Shown here: positions 1 through 6,718 of the stretch, piece after piece
Layout: each line of letters starts with the position of its first letter
Position numbering within the stretch: the stretch's first letter is position 1
DNA from: an uncultured Clostridia bacterium
GTDB lineage: Bacteria; Bacillota; Clostridia; Christensenellales; Borkfalkiaceae
DNA: 14,290 nt
Reading direction: 5' to 3'
Assembly (NCBI GenBank): GCA_947629845.1
Contig: CANRFD010000031.1
Location: forward strand, 1-14,290
Program-made: the position numbers and the translations under genes
The notes under the pieces: model-generated
The model's input: the letters and a program-made list of their open reading frames with translations, nothing else
Told to the model about the DNA's origin: nothing
The model's database searches: none

Positions 1-1185
1 GGTGTTCAGATACCCGCCCGCGAGTACGATTTTATACTCCTTCCCCCACGTTTCGACGCCCTTCTCGTAATAGAGCTTGGCGACCTGCGAGACGATATCC
101 TCCGAAGTCCGCCGCTTGGCGTTGCGGCCGAGGATCGTCTTGTAGGGGTCTCCGTCGGGGAAATATTTTTCGAACAGCGTATCCACGACGGGGTCGTCCC
201 TGAGCGCGCCGTCCGCATAGACGTCGGTCTCCAACATGCGCGGCGTAATTTCGCGTTCCTTCGTCACGGTGTTGAAGGTGACGTCCACGGCGCTCACCGC
301 CCTGTTCTCGCTGTTGCCCTGCAGATGGTACACGCCGTATTCGTCCTTTGCGATGTACTTTTGGTGGGTATGCCCCTCGAAAACGAGGTCGACGTATCCG
401 TTGGAGAGCGCGGTATCGTAATAGGGCATATCGTCGTTCGTCACCGACGCCACGCCCGACGACGGGAAGCTGTCGCTGCCGTCGTGAATGGAATAGACGA
501 TGAGATCGCAGCGCTCGTCGCGGCGCAGGCGGTTCGCCTCGGCCTTGACGAGCTCCGTAAGCTCGCTGCCCGTCGCAAACGCGAGCCCGCCCTTAAATTC
601 ACCCGAAATGGAGGAAAGACAGTCCCCGATGGCGCCGATGATGCCGATCTTTATCCCGTTCTTTTTTACGACGGCAGAGGCCTTGCAATATCCCGGCCGC
701 GAACCGTTGTACGTCACGTTGATGGCGAGGAAGGGAAACTTCGCGAGAGAACTGTTGGGCGTAAGCACGTCGGAGCCCCAGTCGTACTCGTGGTTGCCGA
801 GGGTCATCGCAACAAAGCCCGTGTCGTTCATCCACTCCGTCATGAGCTGCCCCTTGTTGGAGGAGGACTCCACGGTGCCCTGCCACATGTCGCCCGAGGA
901 GAGCAAAATTTCCTCGCGGGCGGGGTCGGCATATAAGTTTTTGATATAAGTCGTGAATTCGTCGAGCCCGGGCTGGGTGCTGCTGTCCATGAACTTGCCG
1001 TGCAGATCGTTGATCGCAAGCAAGGTAAGTTCCGCCCACACGCTCCCTTGGCACTCGTCGCAGATCTCGTCCCCGTCGGCGTCGGTGTGCCAATGCATGT
1101 CATCGGCGCCGCAACCGACGAGCGCCGTACACATCATGAGCACGGCAACGGGCAGCACCGATAGTTTTATCAACAGTTTTTTCAT
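1..1185 (-). CDS. 5'-nucleotidase-family lipoprotein (metallophosphatase), C-terminus cut by window edge
   Basis: This open frame runs unbroken for 395 codons from ATG 1185 off the left edge. It begins with a lipoprotein signal (MKKLL, hydrophobic core, lipobox LVGC with Cys25). It then has a short His/Asp/Cys segment (H31, H33, D35, D37, C42, C45) before the calcineurin-like phosphoesterase domain. Metal-site motifs are NDLHG (N59-G63), GNHE (130-133) and GHTH (271-274). The sequence near the left edge (SEDIVSQVAKL) looks like the start of the 5'-nucleotidase C-terminal substrate domain. The family hydrolyses nucleoside 5'-phosphates or cyclic nucleotides outside the membrane. It is last in the deo operon, six bases after cdd and with only a weak ribosome site, so coupled translation is likely. 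That position fits supplying nucleosides to the salvage enzymes. The exact substrate (5'-NMP, 2',3'-cNMP or UDP-sugar) cannot be told from sequence. Confidence 0.9.
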   Translation of the reverse strand, partial: MKKLLIKLSVLPVAVLMMCTALVGCGADDMHWHTDADGDEICDECQGSVWAELTLLAINDLHGKFMDSSTQPGLDEFTTYIKNLYADPAREEILLSSGDMWQGTVESSSNKGQLMTEWMNDTGFVAMTLGNHEYDWGSDVLTPNSSLAKFPFLAINVTYNGSRPGYCKASAVVKKNGIKIGIIGAIGDCLSSISGEFKGGLAFATGSELTELVKAEANRLRRDERCDLIVYSIHDGSDSFPSSGVASVTNDDMPYYDTALSNGYVDLVFEGHTHQKYIAKDEYGVYHLQGNSENRAVSAVDVTFNTVTKEREITPRMLETDVYADGALRDDPVVDTLFEKYFPDGDPYKTILGRNAKRRTSEDIVSQVAKLYYEKGVETWGKEYKIVLAGGYLNT

Positions 1186-1191
1186 AAGCGA

Positions 1192-1593
1192 TCAGAGGCT
1201 CTCGTTTGTGAAAGAAAACGGCAGCAGTTGCTCCAATGTATATGCCTGAAATTTTCCGGGCGCGCCGAGCAGGATCCTGAAGTCCTTGGGGCAAAATTCT
1301 GCGATCACCTGCCGGCAAACGCCGCACGGGGCGCAAAATTCCGCCGTCTCCCCCTCTCTCCCGCCGACGATGGCGAGCGCTTCAAACGCGCGCTCCCCTT
1401 CGCTCACGGCCTTGAAAAAGGCGGTGCGTTCGGCGCAGTTGGTGGGAGAATACGAGGCGTTTTCGATGTTGCAGCCCGTATAAACTTTGCCGCTCTTTGC
1501 AAGCAGCGCCGCCCCCACGCGGAAATGCGAATAGGGCGAATAGGACTTTTGCCGCGCTTCCTGCGCAAGCTGCATGAGTTGCGGATCTGTCAT
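1192..1593 (-). CDS. cdd: Cytidine deaminase
   Basis: This 133-residue protein is the normal length for the small tetrameric cytidine deaminases. It hydrolytically deaminates cytidine and deoxycytidine to uridine and deoxyuridine in the cytosol. The N-terminal SYSPYSHFRVGAAL segment is the family signature. The catalytic stretch TNCAERTAFF carries Zn ligand C53 and proton-shuttle E55, and PCGVCRQ carries the other two Zn ligands, C90 and C93. The three-cysteine Zn site is the Bacillus-type variant. Its ATG overlaps the deoB stop as ATGA (1590-1593), so translation is probably coupled. It feeds pyrimidine nucleosides into the deo pathway. Confidence 0.96.
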   Translation of the reverse strand: MTDPQLMQLAQEARQKSYSPYSHFRVGAALLAKSGKVYTGCNIENASYSPTNCAERTAFFKAVSEGERAFEALAIVGGREGETAEFCAPCGVCRQVIAEFCPKDFRILLGAPGKFQAYTLEQLLPFSFTNESL

Positions 1594-2753
1594 TTCAGCA
1601 CTTCCTTCAGGAAACTCTGTCCGCTCGTCTTTTCCTTTTCGACGCCGAAAAACGCCAAAACGCTGGCGGATATGTCGGAAAACGTCGGGCGGATGCCCAA
1701 ATTTACGCCGCCCTTGATGCTCTCTCCATAGATGAGCATGGGCGTGTACTCGCGCGAGTGGTCGGTGGAGGGCGTCGAGGGATCGCAGCCGTGGTCGGCG
1801 GTAATGAGCAGCACGTCGTCCCTGCGCATATTCGGGAGGAAATCGCTCAAAAATTCATCGAACTCCGTCGCCGCGGCGGCATAGCCCGGAACGTCGTTCC
1901 TGTGGCCGTACTTCATGTCGAAATCGACGAGGTTGACAAAGCACAGCCCCTCGAAATCGCGCTTCTGGATCTCCCGCGTCACCTGCATGCCGTGCGCGTT
2001 GGACGTCGTGCGGTTGCTCTCGGAGACGCCGCTTCCCGCAAAAATATCGTAGATTTTTCCCACGGAAATGGTAGCGTATCCCGCTTTTTGCAGTAAATTC
2101 AGCATGGTGTCGGCGGGCGGCACGAGGGAGAAATCGTGGCGGTTCGCCGTGCGCGTGTAGGGATATTCCCCCGTGAACGGGCGGGCGATGACCCTCCCCA
2201 CGCCGTGCTTGCCCACGAGCATTTCGCGCGCGATCTCGCAATATTTATAGAGCTCGGGCACGGGCACCACGTCCTCGTGCGCGGCGATCTGAAACACGCT
2301 GTCCGCCGAAGTGTATACGATGAGCGCGCCCGTCTCCACGTGCTCGCGCCCGTAGTCCTTGATGACTTCCGTGCCAGAATAGGGCTTGTTGCACAGCACT
2401 TTCCGCCCCGTCCGCCGCTCAAATTCCGCGATGACGTCGGCGGGGAAGCCGTCGGGATAGGTCGGGAGCGGGTCGGGCGAGATGATGCCCGCGATCTCCC
2501 AATGCCCGATGGTGGTGTCCTTGCCCATCGACTTTTCCGCCATCTTGCAATAGCTCGCCTTGGGGGAGGCAACGCCGCCGCCCACGCCGTCGATGTTGAA
2601 GAGCCCCAAGTCTCTCAAATTGGGGCAGTTGAAGTTGGGATGGTTGCGGATCGCGCCCAGCGTGTCGCTCCCTTCGTCGTGCCAAAGGTGGGCGTCGGGA
2701 AGCTCCCCTACGCCGAAGCTATCGAGTACGATCAAGAAAAACCGTTTTGCCAT
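1590..2753 (-). CDS. deoB: Phosphopentomutase
   Basis: This 387-residue protein matches the usual DeoB length of about 390. It interconverts ribose-1-phosphate with ribose-5-phosphate, and the deoxy forms likewise, linking DeoD to DeoC. It is an alkaline-phosphatase-fold metalloenzyme. Visible motifs are the N-terminal LIVLDSFGVGELPDA with metal ligand D11, KDTTIGHWE (79-86) with the phosphorylated Thr, and ITADHGCDPSTPSTDHSREY near the C-terminus with the remaining Mn ligands. The frame is open 17 codons further upstream. The start at 2753 was chosen because MAKRF is the conserved beginning and AGAGGAAG lies just upstream. It lies 43 bases after deoD and overlaps cdd by 4 bases. Confidence 0.97.
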   Translation of the reverse strand: MAKRFFLIVLDSFGVGELPDAHLWHDEGSDTLGAIRNHPNFNCPNLRDLGLFNIDGVGGGVASPKASYCKMAEKSMGKDTTIGHWEIAGIISPDPLPTYPDGFPADVIAEFERRTGRKVLCNKPYSGTEVIKDYGREHVETGALIVYTSADSVFQIAAHEDVVPVPELYKYCEIAREMLVGKHGVGRVIARPFTGEYPYTRTANRHDFSLVPPADTMLNLLQKAGYATISVGKIYDIFAGSGVSESNRTTSNAHGMQVTREIQKRDFEGLCFVNLVDFDMKYGHRNDVPGYAAAATEFDEFLSDFLPNMRRDDVLLITADHGCDPSTPSTDHSREYTPMLIYGESIKGGVNLGIRPTFSDISASVLAFFGVEKEKTSGQSFLKEVLK

Positions 2754-2796
2754 TTCTTCCTCTTTTTGCGTTATTTTCGCACCCCATGTCGCCAAT

Positions 2797-3516
2797 TCAG
2801 GCAAGTTCGAGGGCGATCTTCATCATGGCGGTGAAGGAGTTCTGCCGCTCCTCGGCGGTGGTGTTCTCCTCGGGGTGGATGAAGCTGTCGCTCACGGTGC
2901 AGATACACAGCGCCTTCTTGCCCGCGCGGGCGGCGTTGCAGTAGAGCGCCGCGCTCTCCATCTCCACGCCGAGGACGCCCATCTTCGCCCACTGCATGCC
3001 GCTTTGGGCGTCGTCGTAGAACATGTCGGACGAGAAGATGTTGCCCACTTTGTAATTCACGCCCGCCTCTTCGCATAGCTCGGCGGCCCGCTTCAGAAGG
3101 CCGAAGTCCGCGATCGGGCAGAACGTCCCGGGCAGGTTGTACTGTTTTGCGTAGTTGCCGTTCGTGCACGCGCCCTGCGCCAAAATGATGTCGCGCACGT
3201 GCAGGTCTTTATCGAAGGTGCCGCACGAGCCGACGCGGATGATGTTCTCCACGCCGTAGAAGTTGAAGAGCTCGTACGAGTAGATGCCGATGGCGGGCTG
3301 CCCCATGCCGGAGGCCATCACGGAGACGCGCTTGCCCCGATAGGTGCCCGTAAAACCGTTCACCCCGCGCACGTTGTTGACGAGTACGGGGTTTTCGAGA
3401 AAGTTTTCGGCGATAAATTTAGAGCGCAGCGGATCGCCCGGCATCAGAACGGTCGGGGCAAAGTCGCCGTATTTTGCCGCGATGTGCGGCGTGGGGATGT
3501 TCGGATGCTTTTCCAT
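2797..3516 (-). CDS. deoD: Purine-nucleoside phosphorylase, DeoD type
   Basis: This 239-residue protein has the length of the hexameric DeoD family. It phosphorolyses purine ribo- and deoxyribonucleosides to the free base and pentose-1-phosphate. Motifs visible are MPGDPLRSKFIAENFL (phosphate-binding GDPxR), VMASGMGQPAIGIYSYEL, IIRVGSCGTF, VLGVEMESAALY (ribose and base binding) and TVSDSF with the general-acid Asp. The frame stays open upstream through deoC in another phase. The start at 3516 is chosen because MEKHPNIPTPHIAAKYGDFAP is where homology begins. That ATG shares one base with the deoC stop (TAATG), indicating coupling. Product sugar phosphate goes to DeoB, encoded next. Confidence 0.97.
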   Translation of the reverse strand: MEKHPNIPTPHIAAKYGDFAPTVLMPGDPLRSKFIAENFLENPVLVNNVRGVNGFTGTYRGKRVSVMASGMGQPAIGIYSYELFNFYGVENIIRVGSCGTFDKDLHVRDIILAQGACTNGNYAKQYNLPGTFCPIADFGLLKRAAELCEEAGVNYKVGNIFSSDMFYDDAQSGMQWAKMGVLGVEMESAALYCNAARAGKKALCICTVSDSFIHPEENTTAEERQNSFTAMMKIALELA

Positions 3517-4175
3517 TACAGAAGCCCCTCCTCTTTTACGATCTTCACGATGCGCGAAGTGCCCAGCCTGCTCGCGCCGAGGGCGACAAAGTCCTCCGCG
3601 TCCTTGATGGAGGAAATCCCCCCCGCCGCCTTGATCTTCACGTTCTTGCCGACGTATTGTTTGAACAGGGCGACGTCCTCGCGGGTCGCGCCCGCCCTGG
3701 AAAAGCCCGTGGAGGTCTTGATGAAGTCGGCCTTCGCCTCCGTCACGAGCTCGCACATCTTGATCTTTTCCTCCTCGGTGAGAAGGCAGGTCTCGATGAT
3801 GACTTTGAGAATGCGCCCCTCGCAAGCCGCCTTGATGGCCTTGATCTCGTCGAGGATCTTTTCGTAGCGCTTCGCCTTGAGATCGCCGATGTTGATGACC
3901 ATGTCGATCTCGTCCGCGCCCTCCTTCACCGCCTGCGCCGTCTCGAATACCTTCACTTCCTTGGTGTTGTAGCCGTTGGGGAACCCGATGACCGTGCAGA
4001 TGGCAAGCCTGCCGCCCGCGTACTTCTTCGCGTCCGCCACATAGCAGGGCGGAATGCAGACGGAAGCCGTCTCATATCTGATGCCGTCGTCGATGAGCGC
4101 CTTGATGTCCGCCCACGTCGCCGTGACGGAAAGCTGCGTATGATCGCACTTCTTCACGATTTCTTTGATGTCCAT
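3516..4175 (-). CDS. deoC: Deoxyribose-phosphate aldolase
   Basis: This 219-residue class I aldolase cleaves 2-deoxy-D-ribose-5-phosphate to glyceraldehyde-3-phosphate and acetaldehyde, the last step of deoxynucleoside catabolism. The Schiff-base lysine is K153 in FIKTSTGF. The partner lysine K182 lies in IKAAGGISS, and the catalytic Asp D91 in DEIDMVINIG. The start at 4175 follows AGGGGAGA at good spacing; an open frame 14 codons longer has no ribosome site and would overlap the -10 box, so it is rejected. It is the first gene of the operon, about 24 bases after the predicted transcription start. Confidence 0.97.
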   Translation of the reverse strand: MDIKEIVKKCDHTQLSVTATWADIKALIDDGIRYETASVCIPPCYVADAKKYAGGRLAICTVIGFPNGYNTKEVKVFETAQAVKEGADEIDMVINIGDLKAKRYEKILDEIKAIKAACEGRILKVIIETCLLTEEEKIKMCELVTEAKADFIKTSTGFSRAGATREDVALFKQYVGKNVKIKAAGGISSIKDAEDFVALGASRLGTSRIVKIVKEEGLL

Positions 4176-4205
4176 AATTTCTCCCCTTATATTGAGTGCG
4201 CTACC

Positions 4206-4234
4206 ATTATAATGCAAACCGCGGATTTTGTCAA
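4206..4234 (-). promoter_or_regulatory. Perfect-consensus sigma-A promoter of the deo operon
   Basis: On the minus strand TTGACA (4234-4229), a 17-base spacer and TATAAT (4211-4206) form an exact consensus housekeeping promoter. Transcription should begin near 4199, giving a leader of about 24 bases before deoC. A promoter this strong normally needs a repressor to be useful for a catabolic operon; see the inverted repeat at 4272-4289. Confidence 0.85.
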
Positions 4235-4271
4235 TGGAAAAAATGAAAAAAATGCTGTATTTTTACATTTT

Positions 4272-4289
4272 ATTGTGAAAATTCACAAT
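4272..4289. promoter_or_regulatory. Perfect inverted repeat, candidate operator upstream of the deo promoter
   Basis: ATTGTGAA-AA-TTCACAAT is an 8-base perfect inverted repeat with a 2-base centre. It lies 38 bases upstream of the deo -35 box, between two divergently oriented genes. It resembles TGTGA/TCACA operators (CRP, Rex), but the spacing is 2 bases shorter than either consensus. The regulator is therefore unassigned. Confidence 0.45.
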
Positions 4290-4342
4290 GTGCACGACGC
4301 AACGCCCCGCCTACACTCAAAATTTTGTTTGTTTTTCGCATT

Positions 4343-4372
4343 TTGTTTTGAAGCAAAACATTTTTCGATAAT
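4343..4372 (+). promoter_or_regulatory. Possible promoter with embedded inverted repeat for the 4429 gene
   Basis: TTGTTT (4343-4348), an 18-base spacer and GATAAT (4367-4372) could form a moderate sigma-A promoter. The spacer region holds TGTTTTG-AAG-CAAAACA (4344-4360), an inverted repeat placed where a repressor would block polymerase. The transcript would start about 50 bases before the ATG. Confidence 0.4.
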
Positions 4373-4428
4373 TTGAATTTTAACGGATAAACCGCGCCTT
4401 TTTGCGCATATTAAGCGCGGAGGAAAAT

Positions 4429-4863
4429 ATGATCGAACACGATACGATAGAACTGCTCCGCGAATGCGACGCGGGCATCCAGATGGGCATTTCCGCCCTC
4501 GACGAAGTAAAAGACCACGCGCAGGCCGCCGACTTTCGGGCGATGCTCGACGAATACCAACGCGAATACGCCCAGCTGCAAAACGAGATACAGGGCATTC
4601 TGCACACCTACCGCGACGAGGGCAAAGACCCCAACCCCATCGCCAAGGGCATGGCGTGGCTCAAGACCAACGTCATGATGGCAGTGAAGGAGACGGACGC
4701 GGAGATCGCGAATTTGCTCACCGACGGCTGCAACATGGGCATCAAGTCGCTGAACAAGTACCTGAACGACTACGCCGCAGCCGACGCCCGCGCCCAAGAC
4801 CTGACCCGCCGTCTCATCGAACTGCAGGACCGCCAGCTGAAACAGTTGGAAAAATACCTCTGA
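4429..4863 (+). CDS. Hypothetical helical protein, DUF2383/ferritin-like bundle type
   Basis: The product has 144 residues. GGAGG lies 5 bases before ATG 4429; a start 9 codons earlier has no ribosome site. The protein is almost all predicted amphipathic helix and begins EHDTIELLRECDAGIQMG. A conserved-looking centre reads GMAWLKTNVMMAVKETDAEI, followed by LLTDGCNMGIKSLNKYL and a charged C-terminal helix. The layout of paired helices with a central G-W stretch resembles DUF2383-type four-helix bundles from clostridia; this is a resemblance from memory, not a search. No signal peptide or membrane segment is seen. It is transcribed away from the deo operon and stands alone, with repeat-filled DNA behind it. 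Function unknown. Confidence 0.75.
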   Translation: MIEHDTIELLRECDAGIQMGISALDEVKDHAQAADFRAMLDEYQREYAQLQNEIQGILHTYRDEGKDPNPIAKGMAWLKTNVMMAVKETDAEIANLLTDGCNMGIKSLNKYLNDYAAADARAQDLTRRLIELQDRQLKQLEKYL

Positions 4864-4912
4864 CTTTTTTGTGCAGAGAAAGCCCCCACTCCGCCCCGCG
4901 CCCGCATTCTTG

Positions 4913-4955
4913 CCCCCTCCTCGGGAGGGGGTGTCCCGTAGGGACGGGGGTGGGG
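4913..4955. repeat. C/G-run hairpin element, copy 1
   Basis: CCCCCTCC-TCG-GGAGGGGG (4913-4931) forms an 8-bp stem with a 3-base loop. It is followed by GTCCC-GTA-GGGAC (4933-4945) and then GGGGGTGGGG. A related element lies at 5528-5562. The plus strand has four G-runs and could also form a quadruplex. Confidence 0.65.
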
Positions 4956-5018
4956 CGCGCCACGCAATCACGTCGTGTCACCCCGCGCGCCGGTCTACTC
5001 CCTGCCCGCCATATAATC

Positions 5019-5080
5019 GTCATGTTGAGCCACAGCCGACCGCACCCGCGGTCGGCTGTGTGTCGAAACATGTCCTTATT
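5019..5080. repeat. Palindromic repeat unit, CATGTT-arm type with 13-bp inner stem
   Basis: GTCATGTTGAGC (5019-5030) is followed by a perfect 13-bp stem (5031-5043 with 5048-5060) closed by loop ACCC. It ends with GTCGAAACATGTCCTTATT. The outer CATGTT/AACATG arms pair as well, giving a cruciform-capable unit of about 58 bases. Confidence 0.75.
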
Positions 5081-5161
5081 TTTATCCCGCCCCGCGCGTC
5101 CGTCCCCCGCGTCATCCCGCCCCGCCCGTATTGTTCGTCCACCGACCCGCCACATAATCAC

Positions 5162-5292
5162 GTCATCCTGTCCCGCCCCGCACGCATTATGTCGTCGAAG
5201 GGCGGCACGAGCCCACAGGCGAAGTAGCTCCGTCGAAGGATGTCCTTATTATAATGCGGTCATGTTTCGACTACGCTCAACATGACGTAATT
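5162..5292. repeat. Composite repeat: CATCCT-arm unit followed by CATGTT palindrome
   Basis: The first unit runs from GTCATCCTG (5162) to GTCGAAGGATGTCCTTATT (5232-5250). After ATAATGCG comes the short palindrome GTCATGTT...AACATGAC (5259-5286), then GTAATTG. The composite at 5575-5676 has the same order and joining sequence but with the two arm types exchanged. Confidence 0.7.
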
Positions 5293-5334
5293 GTGCGGCG
5301 CGACGATTTATTACGTCATCCACCGCCCGTCCAC

Positions 5335-5410
5335 CGCGTCATCCTGCCCCGCGCGCACTATTCCTCTACTAAGCGCGGCACGAGCCCCCACAGGGGGGCG
5401 AAGTAGCCGA
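5335..5410. repeat. Partial repeat unit related to 5162-5230
   Basis: GCGTCATCCTGCCCCGC followed by GGCACGAGCCCC and GGCGAAGTAGCC parallels the interior of the unit at 5162-5230. The closing GTCGAAGGATG trailer is missing, and CGAAGGATCCCG appears only at 5442. This is a decayed or truncated copy. A third arm variant, TCAGAATGACG, closes at 5508-5518. Confidence 0.55.
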
Positions 5411-5527
5411 ACTGTTTTACGCAGTCCACAATAGCCTATCCGCGAAGGATCCCGAACAACGAAGTCCGAACTCTCCATATCGGGATTCTTCGGTCGCTGC
5501 GCTCCCGTCAGAATGACGCGTAACCCG

Positions 5528-5562
5528 CCCCCTCCACGGGAGGGGGGGGTAGGGGGGTGGGG
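5528..5562. repeat. C/G-run hairpin element, copy 2, quadruplex-capable
   Basis: CCCCCTCC (5528-5535) pairs with GGAGGGGG (5539-5546), matching the element at 4913. The G-rich strand has four uninterrupted runs (5538-5540, 5542-5549, 5552-5557, 5559-5562) joined by single or double bases. That pattern is a classic intramolecular quadruplex motif. Confidence 0.65.
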
Positions 5563-5574
5563 TTACAAAATCAC

Positions 5575-5676
5575 GTCATGTTGAGCCGCCCGCCGATGTC
5601 CTTTCGGCGGGCGTGTCGAAACATGTCCTTATTTATAATGCGGTCATCCTTCGACGGAGCTCAGGATGACGTAATT
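5575..5676. repeat. Composite repeat: CATGTT-arm unit followed by CATCCT palindrome
   Basis: GTCATGTTGAGC (5575-5586) opens a unit with a 10-bp inner stem (5587-5596 with 5604-5613). It closes with GTCGAAACATGTCCTTATT and ATAATGCG. It is followed by the palindrome GTCATCCT...AGGATGAC (5643-5670) and GTAATT. The boundaries match the composite at 5162-5292. Confidence 0.75.
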
Positions 5677-5720
5677 ATACGTCAGGTCTGAATACCCTAT
5701 CCCTCGCCCGCAACCCCCGT

Positions 5721-5800
5721 CTCCTCATCTCGACGTTCCGCAGGAACGGAGGAGATCTTACCCAACCTCTTCAGTCGCCTGCGGCGACAGCCCCCCAAAC
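5721..5800. repeat. Clostridial-style intergenic hairpin block
   Basis: Successive small hairpins are CTCCTC/GAGGAG enclosing CGTTCC-GCA-GGAACG (5721-5754) and GTCGCC-TGC-GGCGAC (5774-5788). Then comes GCCCCCCAAACGTGGGAGCC. Blocks of this kind (CCTC...AGTCxCC hairpin...CCCC...GGGGAGCC) are scattered between genes in many clostridial genomes. Confidence 0.5.
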
Positions 5801-5812
5801 GTGGGAGCCAAG

Positions 5813-5839
5813 AAATCCGCCCCCATCGTCGGATTTTTT
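5813..5839 (+). terminator. Weak plus-strand terminator candidate
   Basis: AAATCCG (5813-5819) pairs with CGGATTT (5830-5836) over a 10-base loop and runs into TTTTTTATT. The stem is short and AT-rich. It faces the strong terminator of the ttcA operon, so it may simply insulate the repeat field. Confidence 0.35.
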
Positions 5840-5842
5840 ATT

Positions 5843-5875
5843 ATAAAATCGCCCCCGCCATACCAAGGCGGGGGC
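5843..5875 (-). terminator. Rho-independent terminator of the tcdA-ttcA operon
   Basis: GCCCCCGCC (5875-5867 on the minus strand), a 7-base loop and GGCGGGGGC (5859-5851) form a perfect 9-bp GC stem. It is followed by GATTTTAT and further T/A-rich sequence, 16 bases after the ttcA stop. Confidence 0.8.
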
Positions 5876-5890
5876 ATTCATATGCAAAAA

Positions 5891-6718
5891 TCAATCCTCC
5901 TCGTCAAAGCGGTGTTTCACGCCGTGCTTATCTTTATAGGCAATGAGCGTCGACAAATTCACGTTCTCCACGCTCTTGAAAATGTTCTGTTCCACCTGCG
6001 CGTCCTCTTTCTTGAGCTCGCGGATGAGCTCCTTCACCCGCTGCCGTTTGGACTCTGCCACGCCCTCGGCGGTATTGGCGGTAAATTTACATGCGCACTG
6101 CAAAAACCGCAACTCGTATTGCTTTTTCCACGCGAGAATGTCCCGTTCCCGCACAAAATACATTGGTCGGATGAGCTCCATTCCCTCGAAATTGGTACTC
6201 TTGAGTTTGGGCAGCATGGTCTGCACCTGCCCGCCGTACAGCATGCCCATCAAAATGGTCTCGATGACGTCGTCGTAGTGGTGTCCGAGCGCGATCTTGT
6301 TGCAGCCCAGCTCCTTCGCCTTGGCGTAGAGGTGCCCCCGCCGCATGCGTGCGCAGAGATAGCACGGCGATTTTTCGATCTCGTACACGTTTTCAAAGAT
6401 ATCCGTCTCGAAAATGTTGACGGGAATGTTGAGCCGTGCGGCGTTTTCCTCGATGAGCGCGCGGTTTTCGGGCGCATAACCGGGATCCATGACGAGAAAA
6501 ACCAACTCAAACGGGAATTTGTTGTGCCGCTTCAGCTCCTGAAAGAGCTTTGCCATGAGCATGCTGTCCTTCCCGCCCGACATGCAAACCGCGACCCTGT
6601 CCCCCGGTTTTAAGAGGTCATAGGTGACGATCGCCTTCGCGAACGGCTTGAACAGCCGCTTGGCAAACGTCGTCCTGAGCCCCTCTTCGATCTGTTCCGC
6701 AACGCCTGCTTCCGTCAT
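5891..6718 (-). CDS. ttcA: tRNA 2-thiocytidine synthetase family protein (TtcA-like PP-loop ATPase)
   Basis: This 275-residue cytosolic enzyme has the PP-loop SGGKDS (47-52), which activates the tRNA base with ATP. Three cysteine sites fit the TtcA Fe-S pattern: C119 and C122 in SPCYLC, and C208/C210 in LQCAC. The stretch ALGHHYDDVIETILMGMLYG is a family signature. TtcA inserts sulfur at C32 of some tRNAs. In clostridia this subfamily is often mislabelled TilS, but the CxxC plus downstream Cys argues for TtcA. The start at 6718 was chosen because the frame upstream encodes only arginine-rich filler antiparallel to tcdA homology. The ATG overlaps the tcdA stop (ATGA, 6715-6718). The terminator follows 16 bases after the stop. 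Confidence 0.85.
   Translation of the reverse strand: MTEAGVAEQIEEGLRTTFAKRLFKPFAKAIVTYDLLKPGDRVAVCMSGGKDSMLMAKLFQELKRHNKFPFELVFLVMDPGYAPENRALIEENAARLNIPVNIFETDIFENVYEIEKSPCYLCARMRRGHLYAKAKELGCNKIALGHHYDDVIETILMGMLYGGQVQTMLPKLKSTNFEGMELIRPMYFVRERDILAWKKQYELRFLQCACKFTANTAEGVAESKRQRVKELIRELKKEDAQVEQNIFKSVENVNLSTLIAYKDKHGVKHRFDEED

Larger units (their letters stand above)
4864..5812. repeat. Gene-free repeat field of about 950 bases
   Basis: No convincing gene is seen on either strand; long open frames here have biased, arginine/proline-rich composition typical of GC-rich non-coding DNA. The stretch is a patchwork of palindromic units. Most begin near (T)AATCACGTCAT and several end with GTCGAARSATGTCCTTATT followed by ATAATGCG. 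It also contains two G-run hairpin elements and terminator-like hairpins at its right end. Individual units are listed separately. Confidence 0.8.

Noticed and set aside
325..1249. Several open frames on the plus strand opposite the nucleotidase gene
   Set aside because: They lie antisense to a frame with clear metallophosphatase motifs, lack ribosome sites, and have GC-driven composition.
1855..2834. Long frames on both strands within deoB
   Set aside because: Alternative phases of a well-supported DeoB gene; arginine/proline-rich with no motifs.
4272..4289. Rex or CRP operator
   Set aside because: The half-sites fit, but the centre is 2 bases shorter than the consensus of either; kept only as an unassigned palindrome.
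3474..4376. 300-codon plus-strand frame opposite deoC
   Set aside because: Antisense shadow of deoC; it runs through the deo promoter and has no ribosome site.
4464..5285. 273-codon frame running from the 4429 gene into the repeat field
   Set aside because: It is the +1 phase of the helical protein and then repeat DNA, nearly all Arg/Pro/Ser/His.
4880..5720. Possible CRISPR array in the repeat field
   Set aside because: Units differ in length and orientation, spacing is irregular, and no uniform spacers or leader are seen; these are palindromic interspersed repeats.
5801..6613. 270-codon plus-strand frame opposite ttcA
   Set aside because: Antisense to a gene with PP-loop and Cys motifs; it begins within terminator hairpins.
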